A DNA stretch of 64,000 nucleotides, taken from positions 3,748,501 through 3,812,500 of the forward strand of contig NC_070574.1 in NCBI RefSeq assembly GCF_026914185.1, written 5' to 3'. Source of the stretch: Puccinia triticina (lineage: Eukaryota > Basidiomycota > Pucciniomycetes > Pucciniales > Pucciniaceae). Below are positions 58,803-64,000 of the stretch, piece after piece (the first letter of the stretch is position 1; each line of letters starts with the position of its first letter). The notes under the pieces were generated by a model that was not told the DNA's origin, searched no databases, and saw nothing but the letters and a program-made list of their open reading frames with translations. The translations under genes and the position numbers were made by a program.

Positions 58803-59701
58803 CACCAGGAAAAAAAAGTAGTCACTTGGTGGCAAGTGACATGACACAGCTTTGTTTTCAACTCCAACACTGCTCCAATGCTGCTCCTCTCCAACAGAAC
58901 ATCTAGGGCTTGCATGACAGATGTCAGGATCAAAGCACTCAATGTGACAAAACCAGATGATGCTCAGCTTTGGCCCTGGCCCAGCTGATGCTCAGCTTTT
59001 ACCCTGGCTCAGCTGATGCTCAGTTTTTTGCCCTGGCCCAGCTGATGCTCAGCTTTGGCACCGGCCACATGATGATCATTTTTGACCCTGGCACAGCTGA
59101 TTCTCAGCCTTGGACGTGGCTCAGCTGATGCTTGGTTTTGGACCTAGCCTAGCTGATTTTCAGCTCTGGTCCTGTTCAAGCTAATTCCCATATTTTTCCC
59201 TGGCCTGGCTCAGCTGATACTCAGCAAGCTGAGCATCAGCTGGGACAGAACTAGGAAAAGGCTAAGCAAGGACTGGTACAAAGCTGAACATCAGCTGTGC
59301 CAGGACTGGTACAAAGCTGAACATCAGCTGTGCCAGGACTGGTACAAAGCTGAACATCAGCTGTGCCAGGACTAGTACAAAGCTGAGCATCAGCTAGGCA
59401 AGGACTGGTAATAATTTTTTATTCTGATTCTGAGAGTGAGCTGCGTGGAAAAGCTGAGTATGAGCTGAGCAAAAAAGCTGAGTATGAGCTGGGTACCAAA
59501 GCTGAGTATCAGCTGGAAAGAACTGATGATCATTTGGGCTCATCAAAAACTGAACAGGACCTCCTTGGTAAATTTTGGAAGTTGAGGAGACAGTTGAGAG
59601 ATTGGGGTAGATAGTGGATAGATATTGGATAGATGTTGGGTAGCTGGCTGGAGCTGGTGTGATGTCACTTGTCATCAACTGACCATTTTATTTTCCTGGT
59701 G
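58803..59701. mobile_element. 899-bp inverted-repeat element filled with minisatellite
   Basis: Left end CACCAGGAAAA...; right end ...TTTTCCTGGTG. Beyond that the arms match with some gaps (AAGTGACATGACAC inverted as ATGTCACTT). TTG flanks both sides (58800-58802 and 59702-59704), a 3-bp duplication. Inside are arrays of GCTGATGCTCAGCTTTTGCC-type units. Partial copies of the same ends occur at 51242 and 48843-48849. CAC-ended TIRs and a 3-bp duplication are reminiscent of CACTA-type elements, but there is no transposase to confirm this. Confidence 0.65.
58955..59530. repeat. CAGCTGATGCTCAG minisatellite, array 2, in both orientations
   Basis: From 58955 to about 59225 units read GCTGATGCTCAGCTTT; from about 59225 to 59530 they appear inverted (AAAGCTGAGCATCAGCTG, with GCCAGGACTGGTAC linkers). 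The array therefore forms a long imperfect hairpin. Confidence 0.85.
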
Positions 59702-59710
59702 TTGTTAGCT

Positions 59711-59757
59711 CTAACTTAACCAAGTCCCTCTCTATATGGAGGGGGGACACTGTCCCA
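59711..59757. repeat. Short dispersed repeat TCTAACTTAAC...GAGGGGGGAC, copy 1
   Basis: The segment CTAACTTAACCAAGTCCCTC followed by TCTATATGGAGGGGGGAC recurs almost unchanged at 62159-62199. It lies directly beside the minisatellite element. Confidence 0.8.
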
Positions 59758-60711
59758 CAGGTACCCTCCAAATGAGGGGATTATGAGCTAAGTCAATCCC
59801 ACAGCCTGAGAGAATTTCAAAATGGAAATTTCCAACTTGTTGTAGCAGCACCATTTCTCATTGGGTGATTAGGTAGTAGGGAGACAAAAGATGCACAAGA
59901 TCATGGAGAATCTTGCTAGATAGATTTCAATTTTTGGGAGGCCTTGAGGGGCACTCAAATTCCTTTGCTATGACACAATTGGGTGTGCTTCATAATGTAT
60001 CACACATCTTGCACTGTAGACAATCCAAAACTATTGATATTACAAAGGATATTTCAGATTAAGTAGAAGTTTTGGGGTTACATGAGGATAGTACATAGAT
60101 GAGGACAGCTGAGGTGGTCCCAGAAAATGAAAAGTAGAAGGAAACATGTCCAGAGATGAGTGAGTTTGATTATGAAAAACTGCCCACCAAAGTTGAAAGG
60201 TTGCTTTGCTCCCCTGAGGAGGGAACTAGCTAAGGTAGCGGGTAGCTGGATTTGGAGCTTGAAGCTGATTTAGCTTGGGCTTACTTAGATCATCCCGGTG
60301 CAGTTGAATTTGGTAGCTACAGTTGCGCAAGGCAATAAGCAGCACTGTTTTTTTGAGGGTCCGGACAGTTGGGGGGACAAAAATTTGTCTTTTGGGGCGC
60401 GTATTTCTTCCAAATTTTGGTTCCTTGAAAATGATAACTGGTAGGACACATCTCAGCTGCAAAAAGCAATGTCTTGTTTGATGTTTTCTCTCCATTTTTG
60501 GAGGTAATGAAAAGCTTGAAGAAGATTAAGATGATGCTGAGTGTTTTAGTTATAAATATATTTCTATTGGTAAATCTTTTAATTTGACAAGCTTGATGTA
60601 GAGATACAAGAGATACAAGTGGGAAGAGATACAAACATAGAATGGTAGAGTTTAATGAGGCGGAAGGCGCTGTTGAGACATGATACATAGTCAATAGTCC
60701 ACTCAGGCCGT
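59758..60711. other. Spacer before duplicated block C
   Basis: No gene seen. From about 60430 it matches the 3' flanks of secreted-protein copies A and B (ACTGGTAG.ACACATCT.AGCTG and the run before AGATACAAGTG). Confidence 0.5.
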
Positions 60712-60804
60712 CCTGGAAAGCAGCATAGCAACCTGTTTGTGGTCGACTTCCTTGTCGGCAGCAGGGTGGGCCTGGTCGTGCTAATGGGGCGACCAATCTT
60801 TCTG

Positions 60805-61611
60805 TCAGCGGAGGAAGATGTGGAAAAGAGACGGGGTGCTGCTTACTGTGGACGAGTCCGCGCAAGCCTTCAGCATGCTGCGTGTCGCCTTCTCCAATGC
60901 AGCCGAAGAGCTGAATGATTCAAGTGCAAGTAAACCATCATCAGCCGGGCAAAAAGGTAAGAAACGGACAACCGGATTGGAAAGTCGGGGCGAGCTCGGA
61001 TACTTACACATCTTTGGCTAGCACCCGGTCCTTGGGGCTGACAAGAGTCAATGTGCAGGCACCAACAGAAGCCTTGGAAAGGCTCTTCTCAGCCAATTGG
61101 CGAGCGGCACTGAAAATATGTTAAAGTGTTGATTAGCTTCTTGCGGATCGAGGATGGAGCGCTGATGGATGATAAATAGAATGAAGGATACATACCCAAG
61201 GCAATCCTGTGTCGAGAAACTGTGAGTCTCGCCGGTGTTGCTCTTGCAGGAGACTTGCTCGTCGTTAGCTCTGCGGAAGAGTAGGTCGGAGTCGAGCGAG
61301 ATGGCGCGTCGGCTGACGCTGGTAGCCGAGTCGGCGGCCTTGGCGAAGAGCATGCCGTTGTAGAAGGGGCCCAAGAAGCTGTAGGCGGAGCAGCCGCCGT
61401 ACAAGCCTGACATCCAGGGGCTGAGCCAACTGCCGACCCCCATCAATGGCATTCCCCAGCCCATGTACGAGTATGGAGACAGGCCGAAGCCGAGGCCGGC
61501 GAGCCACTTCGATTCAACATCGTCAGACTTCTTGCCGCCGGTGACCTCCTCGGCGCGAGTGACCGCAACGAAGACTGCGAGGATTGTGAGCAGGTATGCG
61601 AGGGAAACCAT
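60805..61611 (-). CDS. Predicted secreted Cys-containing protein, copy C
   Basis: Third paralogue, minus strand, exons 61611-61196, 61109-61008 and 60910 onward, with the same sizes and phases as copies A and B (416, 102, 64 nt to a donor at 60847). If the third donor is skipped, the protein ends at 60805 (…SLFHIFLR). If it is used, an acceptor at 60713 opens a longer tail, as in copy B. The signal peptide (MVSLAYLLTILAVFVAVTRA) is identical to copy A; a small change in the mature part is WLAGLGFG for WLGGLGFG. The second intron's acceptor region and the sequence around it differ more than the exons, hinting at selection on the protein. It lies about 33 kb from the tandem pair and in the same orientation. 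Confidence 0.7.
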
Positions 61612-62015
61612 CTTGGGAATGCGGTAAGTGTGGGAGTGATTGGGGTAGGGAGGATTAGGGTAATGGGAGCTTTGTGATTATTGGGTGGAGGAAAGCTGTT
61701 GGAGTGACTCTTATGGATTGATTGGCAGGATGAGGGATGGCTTGAACACTCCAAACTGGCCCTTCTTATATCGCGGTGCCGCCGTGGAGCCTTGAGAGGT
61801 ATCAACAGCATGAGCTCCTCGACCCGTCCATGACCACAGGCGATCTACGTCTACTGCTCATTGTAACCAGCTTGGGTGTTCCCACACCGTCTTCCTGACA
61901 GAATCTATGTTGTACTGGATGTTGAAGAAACTGTGGTAGCCAAGCAGCGAGCGCATGCTGTCCAGTGTTCCCAGCTCTCAACACGGAACACATCATGTCG
62001 GAGGGAGATTTGACC

Positions 62016-63159
62016 CAAGACGACACCCCTTCCACTATTGTAGTTGTGGTCGCTTGATTGAAACCGCAATGTCGTCACATATCTGCACTCCATCACAGGT
62101 GCATCACCCTCATGGACGCAAGAGAAAATGTATCGGGCTGGAGCGATGGCGCTGAAACAATCTAACTTAACTAAGTCCCTCTCTATGTGGAGGGGGGACG
62201 ACAGGAGGCTCTTAGAAATCAAACTCATTCTCAGCTCAACACCGGCATCAGTTCACCTGAGGGTATGGCTGGAGCTCTATTGGGAGGGTCTTATTGACCC
62301 CAGTCAATTCCGTAGTGTTGAGCAAATTGAAAATGAACTACAAAACATTACTGTGAGAGCTTCAGTAGCTCACATTCTAAAATCTATGGTGAGTACATTG
62401 ACATGTGGAATTTGCACTTACTTGAAACACAAGCGTTGATATTTTGATGATGATTTTAACAATCACCTTGAGCTAACACATTCCTCCAATTTTGCTCCCG
62501 TAGAATGCTTTTGTGACAATTGGAAGTGTGAGATATGATTTTTCTCTCATCCAATGCATATTTGCTTTTCTGATGGGTTTATAATTTTTGTAGGACCCTT
62601 GCAATGGTGAGCCACAACAGCCAAAGCGGGTGGAACTGGGATGGAGGTGGTGGCAAGAGACCGACTGGCGGGGGCTAGACAGAGGATGGTGGGAGGTCAA
62701 GTGTCCAAGATGAGCAAAGTCTGGGAGAGTGACATGTGGAAGAGCAGGCGGAGCTGGAGGACTAGTGCGTGAAAGTGTCAGATGTGCGGGATTGGGTGGG
62801 AACGGTGATGTGCGTGGAGGGAAGGACAGGAAAAGGGGGCTCAGGGATTTTTCTTCTCTTTTGGGGAATTCGATTATGCTATCATCTTACAGATTACTCA
62901 TTATTGTACTTACAACTTACGGACATACCAGAGTATTAGAAGACATGTTCGTGACCTTATCTTTACTTTCAGAAGTTACTTGCGGATTCTGTGCTTAGGG
63001 AGTGCGGAGCTTTATTCACTTGCGGATTATTACACTATAGATCAGGCTCAGAGAGGAGCACTGAAGACTAGTGAAAAGTAGCAGTGCGGAGCCGAGTCAC
63101 CGACAATCACACAGCCCGGACACTAATATTCTTGAAGAAGGCGGTTAGCAGACATTTCC
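62016..63159. other. Unassigned sequence after block C
   Basis: A plus-strand frame at 62128-62439 (LRVWLELYWEGLIDPSQF, then ENELQNITVRASVAHIL, followed by a GTGAGT) looks exon-like but has no domain I know; it follows the second copy of the dispersed repeat (62159-62199). From about 62860 the sequence is A/T-rich and could be the end of an LTR. Confidence 0.4.
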
Positions 63160-63480
63160 ACTGACTTTCCAGCTTTTATTCTCACACCGGAACAGATACA
63201 CAGAGGCAGACAGCATTTTGCACAACAAAGGACAGATCGTCGTACCAGCAGAACCAGCACTGCGGACAGAGATATTGAAGAGCAAACACAGAAAAGCGGC
63301 GGGTCACCCAGGCCAATCTGGCACCCTTGCCCTGATCCGGCAGAGTTTTGTGTGGAACAGCCAGAAAAAGTTTGTCAATCAATACGTGGATGGATGTGAT
63401 TCTTGCCAACGGTTTAAAGCCTTGACGCAACAGCCATTTGAGAAAGGTGGGGCTCACAGGCGGCTTGGGCATTGAAGGGG
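63160..63480 (+). pseudogene. Ty3/gypsy integrase zinc-binding (H2C2) fragment
   Basis: A short open stretch reads QIVVPAEPALRTEILKSKH, RKAAGHPGQSGTLALIRQSF and VDGCDSCQRFKALTQQPFEK. The HHCC pattern (H in KHRKAAGHPG, C in CDSC) is the N-terminal zinc domain of retrotransposon integrases. It stops at a TGA (63473-63475) right after QPFEKGGAHRRLGH, with the catalytic core missing. It is an internal deletion derivative of a Ty3/gypsy element that keeps its 3' end. Confidence 0.8.
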
Positions 63481-63486
63481 TGATAG

Positions 63487-64000
63487 TGTTATGAGCCGTA
63501 GCGCGGGCTCCGCAGTGCAGACTCACATGTACATAGACTACATGTACATGTCACAGACCATACTCAAGGTTTGAGAGGCTGGAGATCCAAGCCTCTTCCT
63601 CATCTTGCAATCTACCATCTTGGATCCAGAATCCCAGAACCCCAGACTCCAGACTCTATCTTGCTCTCCATAGAACAGACCATAACAAACTCACCTAGCA
63701 CTGGGAGAGAATATAAGGGTCCAGGATTATCTGCCAGGCTAGGAAGGGCATGAAGGGGACAGTCTAAGTACTCATGGGTGAATGTGGCTTATGTAATCAT
63801 ATGAAGGGACACGTTGTGGAACTCCTACCGTGCCAGGCAGTAGGCACAGCGTTGAGGGGATGGTGCTGAGTGAGCTGCCCTTGTGGTTGGTCCGGCAAAT
63901 GAGATGAGGATCAAAATTTGATGGTGTTGGGGGTGGATTTTTGAGAGACAACGGGGATGGAATACCCTCAGCGGGTTTGGTGGATGAAAAGATGAGAGAA
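63487..64000 (+). repeat. Probable LTR of the gypsy remnant (runs off the window)
   Basis: Directly after the integrase remnant comes the purine-rich GAAGGGGTGATAG and then TGTTATGAGCC, a plausible polypurine tract and LTR start. The following 500 bp have no coding frame. The end lies beyond the window, so this call rests on position and the TG start only. Confidence 0.5.

Noticed and set aside
62128..62439. Stand-alone gene at 62128
   Set aside because: One exon-like frame with a donor but no partner exon or domain found; kept only as unassigned sequence.
1..64000. tRNA or rRNA genes
   Set aside because: I looked for cloverleaf boxes and rRNA-like stretches by eye and saw none; a covariance-model scan was not possible here.

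Overview
This window looks like nuclear DNA of a basidiomycete, most likely a rust fungus (Pucciniales, Puccinia-like). The reasons are short introns (about 60-120 bp) with GTRNGT-type donors, compact housekeeping genes set in repeat-rich DNA, hAT and TET/JBP-associated elements of the kind common in rusts, and a small family of Cys-containing secreted proteins. Species cannot be named from sequence alone. Exon models were built by hand; where lengths are given, the joined exons keep one open frame from ATG to stop.

Layout. 1-14778: two host genes, an AIM41/YqeY-type mitochondrial protein (minus) and a Sel1-repeat protein (plus), in a repeat-rich arm that carries a complete hAT transposon (9509-12050) with terminal inverted repeats, an 8-bp target duplication and an uninterrupted transposase. 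14779-24225: a large DH-PH Rho guanine-nucleotide exchange factor (minus) and a SWI3/RSC8-type chromatin remodelling subunit (plus). 25150-28305: two tandem paralogues of a secreted protein; a third lies 33 kb away at 60805-61611. 29647-41360 is the gene-dense core: a CDKN3-like phosphatase (minus), an ADAM metalloprotease (plus), phosphoserine aminotransferase (plus), eIF3g (minus) and SUV3 RNA helicase (plus). The eIF3g and SUV3 start codons are only 86 bp apart. 41361-64000 is almost all repeats: a TA-flanked MITE, a 4.7-kb decayed hAT, a 377-bp hAT-type MITE with a perfect 8-bp duplication, a receiver-domain gene fragment, a broken TET/JBP dioxygenase, a minisatellite-filled inverted-repeat element, and the tail of a Ty3/gypsy element with a probable LTR running off the end.

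How the genes work together. The host genes are ordinary cell-maintenance functions (translation, mitochondrial RNA turnover, serine synthesis, Rho signalling, chromatin remodelling) and form no pathway cluster. The most interesting signals are in the accessory part. Both hAT transposases carry Asn where hAT families have a catalytic Asp. Those changes, plus a nonsense codon, fit TpCpG to TpTpG mutation on one strand, which suggests RIP-like silencing. The secreted-protein block has been copied three times with its promoter.
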